The notes: generated by a model from the sequence alone, not told the origin. Shown: positions 51,204-59,959, counted from the stretch's first letter. The stretch is DNA of 64,000 bases from Paenibacillus sp. (GCA_031254035.1 JAIRVF010000065.1:49581-113580), one strand, 5' to 3'. Translations and numbers: made by a program.

Positions 51204-53230
51204 TGACGATTTGGGAACGGCTTGGCATCCGTCCAACCAATGACGTCAAAGCAATTAAACGTGCGTATGCCAAGCAGCTCAAAATCCACCATCCGGAGGA
51301 GGATCCGCAAGGATATCAGGCGCTGCGTGAAGCATTTGATGCAGCGTTATCGTTAGCCAAGCAGCAGGCTATCCGGGAAGAATCAGCTGCTGAAGCAGAA
51401 GATAAATTGCAATTGCATTCAGCAGAAGACACAGATCAGCAGTTTGCCCTGCCCAGATCGCCATTAGTTCACGGTCGCTCAACTGATGAGCTACAGTTTG
51501 GAGAGAACACGGAAACGTTAGTAACTCCCCCCAGACTACCATTATTCCAAGCAGATGAGCTCCTATGGGACGAGGACACGGAAACGCTAGTACCTCCTCC
51601 TAAATTGCCGCCGCATATGGATTTTGATCCTGATGATTCATCCCTAGGCAATCCCCGCACAACAGCGGATCTAATCGCAACGGTAACTGCCTTATACGAT
51701 CATTTCCCGTCGCGGATTTCACCTGATAAATGGATCGAGCTGCTGAACTCCGAAATGATGTGGAACGTCGAATATATGCTTGAGATCAGCAAGGATCTAT
51801 TTGTAGTTCTGCAAAACCGCAGATACCTTCCGGCTGAGATATGGAAGCTGTTCGAAAGCTTTTTCCACTGGGAAGAATACATGCGGGAATCACCTTTATT
51901 CGATCAGTACCGCGGGGTTCACTCTTTCTGGAGTTACTATCTCAGGCAGCTTCGAGAGCCGGGACTTGGTTATGAGTCTCTGCTTCAAGCCGGGGACATC
52001 GATATCGAGGCATTTTTAGCAAGCCGTGATCAGGGTTATGTAGCTTTAATTCAAAATGATCTTAAACAGGCGGAAAAACATTTAAAGCATGCTTATTCCC
52101 TTTTTCCTGCTGATCCTGACCTGCTTCGTCTACTTGGGGAATGTTATTTACGCTTGCGGGAGTATGAAAAAGCATTATCTTATTTCGATCAATTCGTCCT
52201 GCTGGTACCGGATGAATTGAATGCCTATTTGTACCGGGCGCGAATCTTCCATGATACCGGCCAATTCAGCCGCTCTTTGGAAGAATGCAAACTCATTACC
52301 TCGCGTTGCCTTGATCATTATGAGGCTTGGATCTTGTCCGGGCAAAACTACATCGGCCTTGGTGACCAAAGGCATGCTGAGGAAAGCTTTCAACATGCGC
52401 TGCAAATGGGCAAGCCTTCTTCTGAAGAACCTAAGCTCAAAAAGCCATTAAAAACCAGCAAGTTATTTTTCAAAAAACGCATCCTCGCGTTTATGCTCAT
52501 TTGGATCATCACCAGCATATTATTGCTCAGTTGTTATCATTATTATGGAAATTTAACAAACCTTATGAAGCCAGTTCCTGCTAGCAATGTACAAGCGCTA
52601 GAGCAGACCCAGGAACAAAATTATATTTCGCTAACCCTGTCTAAACTTAGGGATACGGGCATTGGCAAATACAAAACAGGTTTGGGCAAAGACGAAGATG
52701 CTTATGTGTATCAAAATCAGGCTTTTGCTTTTGTGCATTACGGGAAATACGGCGATGCAGACGCCAATGTTTATCTCGGGGAATTTGATGGGTATAACAT
52801 GATTGTATTGAACACAACCGGACTAGATTTGGAAAATATACAGCATAAAACGACCGTTCAAGGATACGTTCATCCAATAAATGCTGAACTACGGTCTGCC
52901 GTAACCGAAATGCTCCAGTGGAAGCCTGAACATCCGAAAGGGACTCCTGAAGCCGAACTCGAGTTATATTCGAAAAACTTGATAACACATTTTCAGTTTG
53001 GATCTAAAGTCAAGCCTCTAAAGCCGGAAATTCTCACAAAATATATCGAAGTCCGGGCTCCCATCAAAAATACAACCGCATATCGAAAGCTAATCGCCGG
53101 TTTCATTATCGTTGCACTAGCTTGGTTGTACAGCAGCTATATGCTCTTAACCGAACTCAGAAGAAATTATCGGATGATTCGCTATACAAAAGGAAAGGAA
53201 TCCAAAAATGATCCGCATACCATCGCATAA
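51203..53230 (+). CDS. Membrane-spanning J-like/TPR partner of HscC, with HPE instead of HPD
   Basis: This 675-residue protein starts with a J-like domain (residues 1-55: WERLGIRPTNDVKAIKRAYA), where the usual HPD is His30-Pro31-Glu32 (HHPEED). After an acidic, poorly ordered region with two similar ETLV-containing segments (about 85-145) come a helical part and TPR-like repeats (about 265-405). A membrane helix lies near 430-447, then ~180 residues outside, and a second helix near 625-645. Translation is coupled to hscC by a one-base overlap. E. coli HscC likewise has dedicated J partners (DjlB/DjlC). It probably anchors HscC at the membrane. Confidence 0.85.
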   Translation: MTIWERLGIRPTNDVKAIKRAYAKQLKIHHPEEDPQGYQALREAFDAALSLAKQQAIREESAAEAEDKLQLHSAEDTDQQFALPRSPLVHGRSTDELQFGENTETLVTPPRLPLFQADELLWDEDTETLVPPPKLPPHMDFDPDDSSLGNPRTTADLIATVTALYDHFPSRISPDKWIELLNSEMMWNVEYMLEISKDLFVVLQNRRYLPAEIWKLFESFFHWEEYMRESPLFDQYRGVHSFWSYYLRQLREPGLGYESLLQAGDIDIEAFLASRDQGYVALIQNDLKQAEKHLKHAYSLFPADPDLLRLLGECYLRLREYEKALSYFDQFVLLVPDELNAYLYRARIFHDTGQFSRSLEECKLITSRCLDHYEAWILSGQNYIGLGDQRHAEESFQHALQMGKPSSEEPKLKKPLKTSKLFFKKRILAFMLIWIITSILLLSCYHYYGNLTNLMKPVPASNVQALEQTQEQNYISLTLSKLRDTGIGKYKTGLGKDEDAYVYQNQAFAFVHYGKYGDADANVYLGEFDGYNMIVLNTTGLDLENIQHKTTVQGYVHPINAELRSAVTEMLQWKPEHPKGTPEAELELYSKNLITHFQFGSKVKPLKPEILTKYIEVRAPIKNTTAYRKLIAGFIIVALAWLYSSYMLLTELRRNYRMIRYTKGKESKNDPHTIA

Positions 53231-53384
53231 AAAAGCTGCCTTTTACGATGAAATGACATCTTCACTCTTTGCAGCGAGTCCGGTTTTTGTTGATGGCCTT
53301 TATAGCTATCAGGATATCTCTCTTTGTCCGAAGTCTGCGCTCGCCAACTGGATGCTGATATGGGGGATTTCCGATCCGATTCCG

Positions 53385-54218
53385 TTACCTATCAAGAAAA
53401 GCTGAGATGGCTTTTTTATAAGGGATATCGCTCCGAGTTCGATCAAATATCGAATAGGTTGTCCGTGATGCCACAACAGGTGCGTCAAGAGTATATCCGC
53501 AGTCGCCAAGATAAAAATGCTCGTACGGCAATACTTGGTAAACAGCCAATTCCGTTTTGATGTAATCGATTTGTTCCTTGTTGCTTTTCATAAGTGCAAT
53601 GGCGCCAGGAGAAGAAGGCCTTTTGATTGTCATGTTCACGTCCATATCGGCAAACTGCTGTGCCAACGGATACAGTTCTTTAATCGCTGCTTCTATGTTA
53701 TCAGAAGAAAGCTTGCTGCCATGCTTCAAATCCTTTTTGATCTTCTGCCATCTGGTATTCAGTTCCGTCAGGCAATCGAGATAATACTGCAGATGATCAA
53801 TTTCAAACAGCGCTTTATTCCGTGTGATGGCATTATCGGGATTACCGGGATACAAATCTGCCGCCTTTTTAAACAAATCATAGGCCACATCCATCTTATG
53901 GGCTTTAATGGCTTCATCCCCTTGGGCAATCAGCCGATTTGCCAAATCAATGATTTTTTTCGATTCATTCCGTTTGTACCTTGCATTTTCTTGACTCGGA
54001 TTCATTTCCAAAACCATATTATATATTTCCACCGCACGGCCATAACGCCCAGACCTCAGATCACTATCGGCATTTTCCATCGTCTTCTGCTCTTGAGCAT
54101 CATAAGCATTATGAGCATCTTGAGCATCATCCCCGCAGCCTGACATTACCAACAAAGTGCCTCCCATGAAAAAAGGCAAAATGATACTCGCCCACTTCTT
54201 CTTCCGGTTTTCCACCAA
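53385..54218 (-). CDS. TPR-containing lipoprotein next to the HscC locus
   Basis: This 277-residue lipoprotein has lipobox MSGC (Cys28). TPR-like helices follow (ADSDLRSGRYGRAVEIYNMV, AHKMDVAYDLFKKAADLYPG), then a helical region and a C-terminal part with VLPYEHFYLGDCGYTL. It would sit outside the membrane, the same side as the outer domain of the J-like protein encoded convergently 155 bases away. The start is TTG at 54218 with GGAAGG about 7 bases upstream. A remnant J-domain gene lies 70 bases upstream on the same strand, so it may once have been its operon partner. Function unknown. Confidence 0.78.
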   Translation of the reverse strand: MVENRKKKWASIILPFFMGGTLLVMSGCGDDAQDAHNAYDAQEQKTMENADSDLRSGRYGRAVEIYNMVLEMNPSQENARYKRNESKKIIDLANRLIAQGDEAIKAHKMDVAYDLFKKAADLYPGNPDNAITRNKALFEIDHLQYYLDCLTELNTRWQKIKKDLKHGSKLSSDNIEAAIKELYPLAQQFADMDVNMTIKRPSSPGAIALMKSNKEQIDYIKTELAVYQVLPYEHFYLGDCGYTLDAPVVASRTTYSIFDRTRSDIPYKKAISAFLDR

Positions 54219-54287
54219 TTGGGTCCTTCCTTTCTGTGTTGATGTAGGTAGGTTCTAATGCAGTTTTATTTTGATTGCTCTTCACGA

Positions 54288-54392
54288 TCAGATACCGATT
54301 TGATCTTCTGTTCTTAGCATTTTGGCATATGCCTTCCGAATTTGCGCAATATCATCGGTGGGATCAATATCGAAGATTGACCATATATTCAA
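54288..54392 (-). pseudogene. 5' remnant of a second HscC-partner J-domain gene
   Basis: A TTG at 54392, with GGTGGAG about 9 bases upstream, opens 34 codons reading MNIWSIFDIDPTDD, then AQIRKAYAKMLRTED, then a stop. This is clearly the first two helices of a J domain like that of the intact partner at 51203 (WERLGIRPTND, IKRAYAKQLK). It breaks off exactly before the HPD/HPE position. The ribosome binding site is still good, so a short peptide might be made. The 54219-54287 spacer to the lipoprotein gene holds nothing else. Confidence 0.7.
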
Positions 54393-54545
54393 ACGTAATC
54401 ACTCCACCAGCTAGAAATTTTTAGGCACTTCTGGTATTCTAATTCATTACACACTAAATATATATTATCGGTATTTCGCCTATTAAATTTTACCAAATTA
54501 GATTTATTGTCCCATTCAGCAGAAAATAAAATGGAGGAATTCCAA

Positions 54546-55229
54546 ATGAAGGCTTTATTAAATCATCCATGGAATATTAGCGAACAGGAAGCCATCCAGT
54601 TGCAGCAGGAACTAGCTCGGCAGGTGATCCATGAAGATTGCAAAACCCCAGTTCATTATGTCGCCGGCGTCGATGTGGCATACAGCAAATACAGCGGCAA
54701 TCTTGTCGCAGCAGTTGTCATTTTGAAATCAGATTCACTGGAACTTATCGAATCCGTAACCGTTGAAGATACTGAGCAATTCCCTTACGTTCCGGGACTA
54801 TTTTCATTTAGAGAGCTTCCGCCAGTGATCAAAGCTTTTGAGAAACTACAAATCACGCCCCAACTGGTCGTTTGCGATGGACAAGGCTTCGCTCATCCCA
54901 GACGTTTTGGACTCGCCAGCCATCTGGGCGTTCTTTTGGATATTCCTACGATTGGATGTGGTAAGACGAGGTTGTTAGGAGATTTTACGGAGCCTGATTT
55001 GAAACGGGGAGCTTATGCTTCGTTAATCGATCAAGGCGAGGTGATCGGGAGCGTGCTCAGGACTCAGGAAGGGATTAAACCTATTTTCGTCTCGGTCGGG
55101 CATCGCATTTCCTTGGCAACTGCACGTGAATGGGTCCTAAAACTCTCGCCGCACTACCGTCTGCCCGAAACAACACGCCAGGCGGATCATCTTGTAAAGA
55201 TGACGTTGGCGGGTAGGGGTATTAAATAA
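54546..55229 (+). CDS. nfi: Endonuclease V
   Basis: This 227-residue nuclease cuts near deoxyinosine and related lesions. Visible motifs are VAGVDVAYSK (metal-binding Asp), FPYVPGLFSFRELPP (wedge region), VVCDGQGFAHPRRFGLASHLG (second Asp) and the Lys segment IGCGKTRLLG. The start at 54546 has GGAGG 8 bases upstream; an in-frame ATG at 54507 lacks one. Length matches the family. Confidence 0.94.
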   Translation: MKALLNHPWNISEQEAIQLQQELARQVIHEDCKTPVHYVAGVDVAYSKYSGNLVAAVVILKSDSLELIESVTVEDTEQFPYVPGLFSFRELPPVIKAFEKLQITPQLVVCDGQGFAHPRRFGLASHLGVLLDIPTIGCGKTRLLGDFTEPDLKRGAYASLIDQGEVIGSVLRTQEGIKPIFVSVGHRISLATAREWVLKLSPHYRLPETTRQADHLVKMTLAGRGIK

Positions 55230-55360
55230 TATGAATCCTATCACCTTCTCAAACCGTAACTAATCTTTAAGGCTTAAATCCACTTCACTCTCAAAAAAGA
55301 GGATACAAGAAAGTCCCTATCCTAGCCCCCATCCTCTAAAAAAAGAAAGGCGTGAAAACA

Positions 55361-55636
55361 TTGAAAGATCAACGCCCAAGCGCTAAACAAGTTATGCTTA
55401 CGAATTATGACATTCACAACAAGGATTTTTCGACTGCTTTTAACGGATATAACAAGGATGAGGTTAATGATTTCTTGGATAAAATTGTGAAAGATTATGA
55501 AGCTTATAATAAGATCATACGGGATCTCGAAAATGAAATTAAACAGCTAAAAAAAGCATCTCGATCAGACCAGCTAGGTCTTGAAGAAAGGGTTCGCAAT
55601 CTGGAAATTCACTGTTGGGGTATGTCGAGAGGATAA
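55361..55636 (+). CDS. GpsB/DivIVA-like cell division protein
   Basis: This 91-residue protein has the DivIVA N-terminal domain (DFSTAFNGYNKDEVNDFLDKI), a short coiled coil (DLENEIKQLKKA) and a C-terminal segment RVRNLEIHCWG. The last corresponds to the C-terminal trimerisation part of GpsB (RLSNLEKHVFG), so GpsB is the best match. GpsB coordinates cell-wall synthesis between septum and side wall. The start is taken as TTG at 55361, with AAAGG 10 bases upstream; the GTG at 55352 is too close to it. Whether it is the only GpsB of the cell cannot be told. Confidence 0.82.
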   Translation: MKDQRPSAKQVMLTNYDIHNKDFSTAFNGYNKDEVNDFLDKIVKDYEAYNKIIRDLENEIKQLKKASRSDQLGLEERVRNLEIHCWGMSRG

Positions 55637-55655
55637 ACAGAATGAAAATTTAATG

Positions 55656-55685
55656 TTGACAAACATCTAGCTTTCACAGTATTAT
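55656..55685 (+). promoter_or_regulatory. SigA-type promoter of the methionine transport operon
   Basis: Perfect TTGACA (55656-55661) and TATTAT (55680-55685), 18 bases apart. Transcription would start about 25 bases before the riboswitch. Confidence 0.8.
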
Positions 55686-55715
55686 TTTCATCAATACATC
55701 ACAACTACATATTTA

Positions 55716-55824
55716 TCTTATCAAGAGCGACTGAGGGAATAGGCCCTATGACGTCCGGCAACCATACCATTTGCGTAAAGGTGCTAAATCCTACGGAATG
55801 ATTTTTCATTCTGAGAGATAAGAG
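55716..55824 (+). promoter_or_regulatory. SAM-I (S-box) riboswitch
   Basis: The conserved blocks appear in order: TCTTATCAAGAG (P1 5' side), ACTGAGGGA, GGCCCTATGA, CCGGCAACC, AAGGTGCTAAATCC and GAGAGATAAGAG (P1 3' side). High S-adenosylmethionine stabilises the fold and lets the terminator at 55843 form, shutting off metN-metI-metQ and the following dehydrogenase gene. Confidence 0.97.
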
Positions 55825-55842
55825 ATGACGATATGGTCATGT

Positions 55843-55874
55843 AACCTCTTTCTCTTAGAGAAAGAGGTTTTTTA
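55843..55874 (+). terminator. S-box expression-platform terminator
   Basis: AACCTCTTTCTC, TTA loop, GAGAAAGAGGTT: a perfect 12-bp stem followed by a T run. It lies 19 bases after the riboswitch core and before the metN ribosome binding site. Confidence 0.93.
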
Positions 55875-55917
55875 GTTTTCAGCAAGATATCAGCAAAAGG
55901 ATTCGGAGGTGTGCAAG

Positions 55918-56931
55918 ATGATTGAAATTCGTAATTTGGTCAAGGAATACCGCAGCAAAGCATCAACCGTCATCGGCGTAAACCATGTCTCTCTTGAGAT
56001 CAACAAAGGAGAGATTTACGGCATCATCGGTCGAAGCGGTGCGGGTAAAAGCTCGCTGCTGCGCTGTATCAACCTGCTTGAAGAGCCTACAACCGGCAGC
56101 ATCCTCATTGATGGGATCGACTTGACGAAGCTGCGGGGAGAAAGCTTAAGGCAGGCGAGACTGAAGATCGGCATGATCTTTCAGCATTTTCATCTTATCC
56201 GTTCCAAAACGGTATTCGAGAACATCGCGTTTGCGCTAAAGGCCAACAGAAAATCCAAAACTGAGATTGAGCCGCGCGTGATGGAGCTTTTGGACATGGT
56301 CGGTCTTGCCGATAAAAGGGATACATATCCCGCCCAATTAAGCGGCGGTCAGAAGCAAAGAGTTGGCATTGCCAGGGCGCTGGCGAATGAGCCGCATGTG
56401 CTGCTATGCGACGAAGCAACGTCTGCGCTTGATCCCGAAACGACCCAGTCGATCTTGGTGTTGCTGAAAAAAATCAATCGCGAGTTAAACCTCACGATCG
56501 TGCTGATCACGCATGAAATGGAGGTTGTAAAGGACATCTGCGACCGTATGGCGGTGATGCAAAACGGCCAGGTGGTCGAGGAAGGCGCGGTCTATGATAT
56601 CTTTTCCAATCCGCAGCATCCGATGACGCGATCGTTTATCAGCAGTCTATTTCAGTTTGAACTTCCGGAGCGGCTGGTCAAACATTGTAAAGGAACGATC
56701 GTTAAAATTCACTTCGTTGCGCCGCAGGCGGAAGAAGCGATCATCACCGACGTCATGAGGGCATATGAGGTCAAAACGAATATTTTACATGGCAAAATCG
56801 AATACATCCATGATCATCCGCTTGGCATTCTCATCCTGGAACTAAACGGAGAAGCCGACGAGGTGCGGCAAGCACTCGACTACATCAAGGAAAGAACCTA
56901 TCGACTGGAGGTCATTCATCATGCTGGTTGA
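55918..56931 (+). CDS. metN: Methionine ABC transporter ATPase
   Basis: This 337-residue ATPase has Walker A GRSGAGKSS, signature LSGGQKQRVG, Walker B VLLCDEATSALD and the switch His in ITHEMEV. The C-terminal NIL/ACT-like domain (ILHGKIEYIHDHPLGILILEL) senses methionine and inhibits transport. The start at 55918 has GGAGGTG 6 bases upstream. It overlaps metI by 11 bases. Confidence 0.96.
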   Translation: MIEIRNLVKEYRSKASTVIGVNHVSLEINKGEIYGIIGRSGAGKSSLLRCINLLEEPTTGSILIDGIDLTKLRGESLRQARLKIGMIFQHFHLIRSKTVFENIAFALKANRKSKTEIEPRVMELLDMVGLADKRDTYPAQLSGGQKQRVGIARALANEPHVLLCDEATSALDPETTQSILVLLKKINRELNLTIVLITHEMEVVKDICDRMAVMQNGQVVEEGAVYDIFSNPQHPMTRSFISSLFQFELPERLVKHCKGTIVKIHFVAPQAEEAIITDVMRAYEVKTNILHGKIEYIHDHPLGILILELNGEADEVRQALDYIKERTYRLEVIHHAG

Positions 56932-57586
56932 TTCGATCATCCAACTGCTGCCGGACCTCAGCAAAGCTTTTGTCCAGACGCTGCATATGGTTGGAATCTC
57001 ACTTTTTGTCGCCATAATCCTTGGTCTTCCTATTGGAATTCTATTGTTTGTTACAGATAAAGGGCTGTTTCTCGAACAGGTGTTCATCAAAAATGTGCTC
57101 GGATTCATCGTTAATATGATTCGCTCAGTTCCGTTTATCATTTTGCTGGTTACGCTGCTCCCAATCACCAAACTTATTGTCGGTTCAACGATTGGCCCAA
57201 CGGCGGCCTCGGTATCGTTATCGGTTGCGGCTATTCCGTTTTTTGCCCGCTTGGTTGAAACGGCGCTGCGCGAAATCGACAAGGGCGTGATCGAGGCGGC
57301 GATCTCCATCGGAGCTACACCGTGGATGATCATTAAGGACGTGCTTCTTCCTGAAGCAAAACCGGGCATCATTCAAGGCGTGAACATTACGGCGATCAGT
57401 CTGGTGGCGTATTCCGCAATGGCAGGAACCGTAGGCGGAGGCGGAATTGGCGACCTAGCGATTCGCTTCGGCTACTACCGATACGATAATACAGTTATGT
57501 TTACGACAGTGATCGTTCTGATCTGCCTTGTGCAATTCATTCAATATGGGGGAGATTTTATCGCAAAGAAAGTGGACAAGAGATAG
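56921..57586 (+). CDS. metI: Methionine ABC transporter permease
   Basis: This 221-residue membrane protein has five helices. The BPD-type coupling loop is AISIGATPWMIIKDVLLPEAKPG, which contacts MetN. VAYSAMAGTVGGGGIGDLAIRFGY is the typical C-terminal helix region. The ATG lies inside the end of metN, so the two are translationally coupled. Confidence 0.96.
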   Translation: MLVDSIIQLLPDLSKAFVQTLHMVGISLFVAIILGLPIGILLFVTDKGLFLEQVFIKNVLGFIVNMIRSVPFIILLVTLLPITKLIVGSTIGPTAASVSLSVAAIPFFARLVETALREIDKGVIEAAISIGATPWMIIKDVLLPEAKPGIIQGVNITAISLVAYSAMAGTVGGGGIGDLAIRFGYYRYDNTVMFTTVIVLICLVQFIQYGGDFIAKKVDKR

Positions 57587-57669
57587 CTTTTATATTACAT
57601 CGTTAAGTCGTTATTCAAAGTTTTTAATAGCTCACATCATTCAAAAAATCATCCTTGGAGGTTATCACT

Positions 57670-58482
57670 ATGAAAAAAACCCAACTATTCGTATATATTA
57701 TCTTTGTCATTATTCTACTTGCAGGCTGCGGCAGCAACAATGAATCCAGAAAGATCAAGATCGGAGCTACAGCAGGACCTTACAGCGATATGGCCACGAA
57801 AGCGATCAAACCAATTTTGGATAAAAAAGGTTATACCGTTGAGTTGGTGGAATTCGGAGATTATGTGCAGCCAAACCTGGCGCTGTCGAGTGGTGATTTG
57901 GACGCCAACCTGTTCCAGCACAAAATTTACATGGATAACTTTGCAAAGGAAAATAAAATCGAACTGTCCGACCTGATCTCAGTACCTACCGCTCCAATGG
58001 GAATTTACTCTTCCAAATTCAAATCCCTGGATGAAATTACCGAAGGCAGTACGGTAGCGATTGCGAATGATCCGACCAACCTGGCGCGCACACTCGGATT
58101 ACTGCAGGATGCCGGTCTCATTACCGTAAACAAAGATATTGACGCGCTGCGTGTATCCGAAAAAGACGTCAAAGATAATCCGAAACATCTCGTCCTGCAG
58201 CCCATTGAAGCCGCACAGCTCCCGCGGGCACTGGATAGCGCCGACCTCTCGCTTGTTCCCGGCAACTTTGCGATTGCCGCGCACTTGAATCTGCTAGATG
58301 CATTGAAGCTGGAAAATATGCCGGATGATTTCCGCAACCGCGTTGTCATCAATTCAGCCGATCAGGATAAACCGTTCGCCAAAGATTTGAAAGAAGCTGT
58401 AGAATCGCCTGAGTTCGAAAAAATAATCGATGAGCAGTTCGAAGGATTTGGTAAACCAGAATGGATGCTGAAAAGGAAGTGA
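57670..58482 (+). CDS. metQ: Methionine-binding lipoprotein
   Basis: This 270-residue NlpA-family binding protein has lipobox LLAGC (Cys20). The mature part shows the family pattern KIGATAGPYSDM, VELVEFGDYVQPNLALSSGDLDANLFQH and VAIANDPTNLARTL. It delivers methionine to MetNI at the outer membrane face. TTGGAGG lies 7 bases before the ATG. Confidence 0.95.
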   Translation: MKKTQLFVYIIFVIILLAGCGSNNESRKIKIGATAGPYSDMATKAIKPILDKKGYTVELVEFGDYVQPNLALSSGDLDANLFQHKIYMDNFAKENKIELSDLISVPTAPMGIYSSKFKSLDEITEGSTVAIANDPTNLARTLGLLQDAGLITVNKDIDALRVSEKDVKDNPKHLVLQPIEAAQLPRALDSADLSLVPGNFAIAAHLNLLDALKLENMPDDFRNRVVINSADQDKPFAKDLKEAVESPEFEKIIDEQFEGFGKPEWMLKRK

Positions 58483-58487
58483 ACACG

Positions 58488-59588
58488 ATGACCCAAAAAG
58501 AGCAACCCATTGTCGTTAGAGGTACACCGGCCGTTTATCACTCTGAGCCGGGGATTTTGAACAAGCTGGACAAGTTATTAGCATCGTACGCCTACCAGCG
58601 GGTGGTCGTCGTGCATGGCGATCGTTCTTTGGAGGCGGCGCAGCCTTATTGGCCTAAAGAAACGAATTTATCCTTACTGTATCTGCGCTATCATGGCGAG
58701 TGCACACCGCAAGAGGCAGATCGTATTGCCAGCTATGCGAAAACGGAACAAGCGGATGCCATCATCGGACTCGGCGGAGGTAAAGTCATGGATTTGGTGA
58801 AGGCTGCAGGCCATGCTTCGGGTCTAGATGCCATTCTTATACCGACCCTTGCTTCAAATTGTGCGGCCTGGACACCCCTGAGCGTGTTCTATAATGAAGC
58901 TGGGCAGTTCACGCATTATACCGTGTTCCCGAAAAGCACACTCCTGGTGCTGCTCGAACCACGGATCGCCTTATATGCGCCGGTCGAATATCTTCGGGCG
59001 GGTATCGCCGATACCCTAGCCAAATGGTACGAAGCGGACGTACTCATCCGCAACCTGAAACGCCGTCCTCCCGCTGTTCAGCTTGCGCATCTGGCAGCGC
59101 GTCAGTGCCAAACTTCGCTGCTGGAGCATGGTCGGCAGAGTCTTCTCGATGCGAAGCAGCTGCTGCTGTCCGATGCATTTGTCGAGATAGCCGAGACCAT
59201 CATCATGACAGGCGGCATCGTCGGCGGCTTCGGCGATCACCTCGGCCGGATTGCGGGAGCGCATTCGATCCATAATGGCCTGACAGCCGCACCGGCGACA
59301 CATCATTTGCTGCATGGCGACAAAGTCGCATACGGCATTCTCGTCCAGCTTCTATTGGAAGGAAACGCCGATGAAGTGAAACACCTGCTTCCATTCTATC
59401 GGGACTTGGGTCTACCATATAGGCTTCATGACCTCGGCTTATCTGCTGAAGATCACCAGGGACTGGAGAACATCGCAGCCCAAGCCACCTTGCCCCAGGA
59501 ATCTATACAACTGATGAGACTAGGCGGCGTAAGTGCAGATGAAGTATACGGAGCAATTGTGAAGCTGGAGGAAATTGTGCAGGTTTAG
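58488..59588 (+). CDS. Iron-containing alcohol dehydrogenase family protein in the methionine operon
   Basis: This 366-residue NAD(P)-dependent enzyme resembles glycerol dehydrogenase and E. coli HcxA (YbdH). The dinucleotide site is IIGLGGGKVMDLVKAAG. Metal ligands are Asp in AGIADTLAKWYEAD and His residues in AGAHSIHNGL and HLLHGDKVAYG. The start at 58488 follows AAAGGAAGTG, 5 bases after the metQ stop, so it belongs to the S-box operon. SAM control and the importer suggest it acts on a methionine-related hydroxy or keto acid, such as 2-hydroxy-4-methylthiobutanoate, but this is inference. Confidence 0.88.
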   Translation: MTQKEQPIVVRGTPAVYHSEPGILNKLDKLLASYAYQRVVVVHGDRSLEAAQPYWPKETNLSLLYLRYHGECTPQEADRIASYAKTEQADAIIGLGGGKVMDLVKAAGHASGLDAILIPTLASNCAAWTPLSVFYNEAGQFTHYTVFPKSTLLVLLEPRIALYAPVEYLRAGIADTLAKWYEADVLIRNLKRRPPAVQLAHLAARQCQTSLLEHGRQSLLDAKQLLLSDAFVEIAETIIMTGGIVGGFGDHLGRIAGAHSIHNGLTAAPATHHLLHGDKVAYGILVQLLLEGNADEVKHLLPFYRDLGLPYRLHDLGLSAEDHQGLENIAAQATLPQESIQLMRLGGVSADEVYGAIVKLEEIVQV

Positions 59589-59959
59589 GGGGCTGGGAGC
59601 GCCATTCGGAATTGTATTTTTCTGACTGACCTATGAAGAAATAGTGACCACGAACATAACAAACTTCTTTGGCTTGTTCGTTAGTATTGCAAACTCTCAT
59701 CAGAACTTACCATTCCTCATCTTCAGTAGCTATGTCTTTAAGACTTCAAATTGATTAACGCCTTAGACCCGCCAGTTGCTTGTGATAGTAACTGGACATG
59801 ATTGAAACACATAGAACTGGAGAGCGGCCATAATCCATCATTAACGCTCCGCAACCACCTTCAACTATGCCATATTAAGCAAGCATAAAAGAGTTGCAAT
59901 CATACGATTGCAACTCTTGAAACTAGGGATTAACCTTAGTAAGAACAAAGCGTGCTTGA
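59589..59959. other. Gap with gene remnants at the edge of an accessory patch
   Basis: No intact gene is seen. On the minus strand a short frame ends in SLKDIATEDEEW near 59712-59745, and another opens at an ATG near 59700 (MRVCNTNEQAKEVCYVRG) and decays near 59600, where the methionine operon begins. These look like broken ends of lost genes. Composition turns AT-rich here. Confidence 0.4.
59889..59919 (-). terminator. Terminator of the immunity-like gene at 59960
   Basis: AAGAGTTGCAATC and GATTGCAACTCTT form a perfect 13-bp stem with an ATAC loop, with TTTT following the stem on the minus strand. Confidence 0.75.

Noticed and set aside
53208-53405. Small plus-strand frame overlapping the end of the J-like gene
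   Set aside because: No convincing ribosome binding site, and the peptide has no recognisable pattern. It also overlaps the 3' end of the convergent lipoprotein gene.
59503-59700. Minus-strand frame over the end of the dehydrogenase gene
   Set aside because: It runs into the antisense of a well-supported gene; at most its first ~30 codons are a remnant, as noted in the gap entry.
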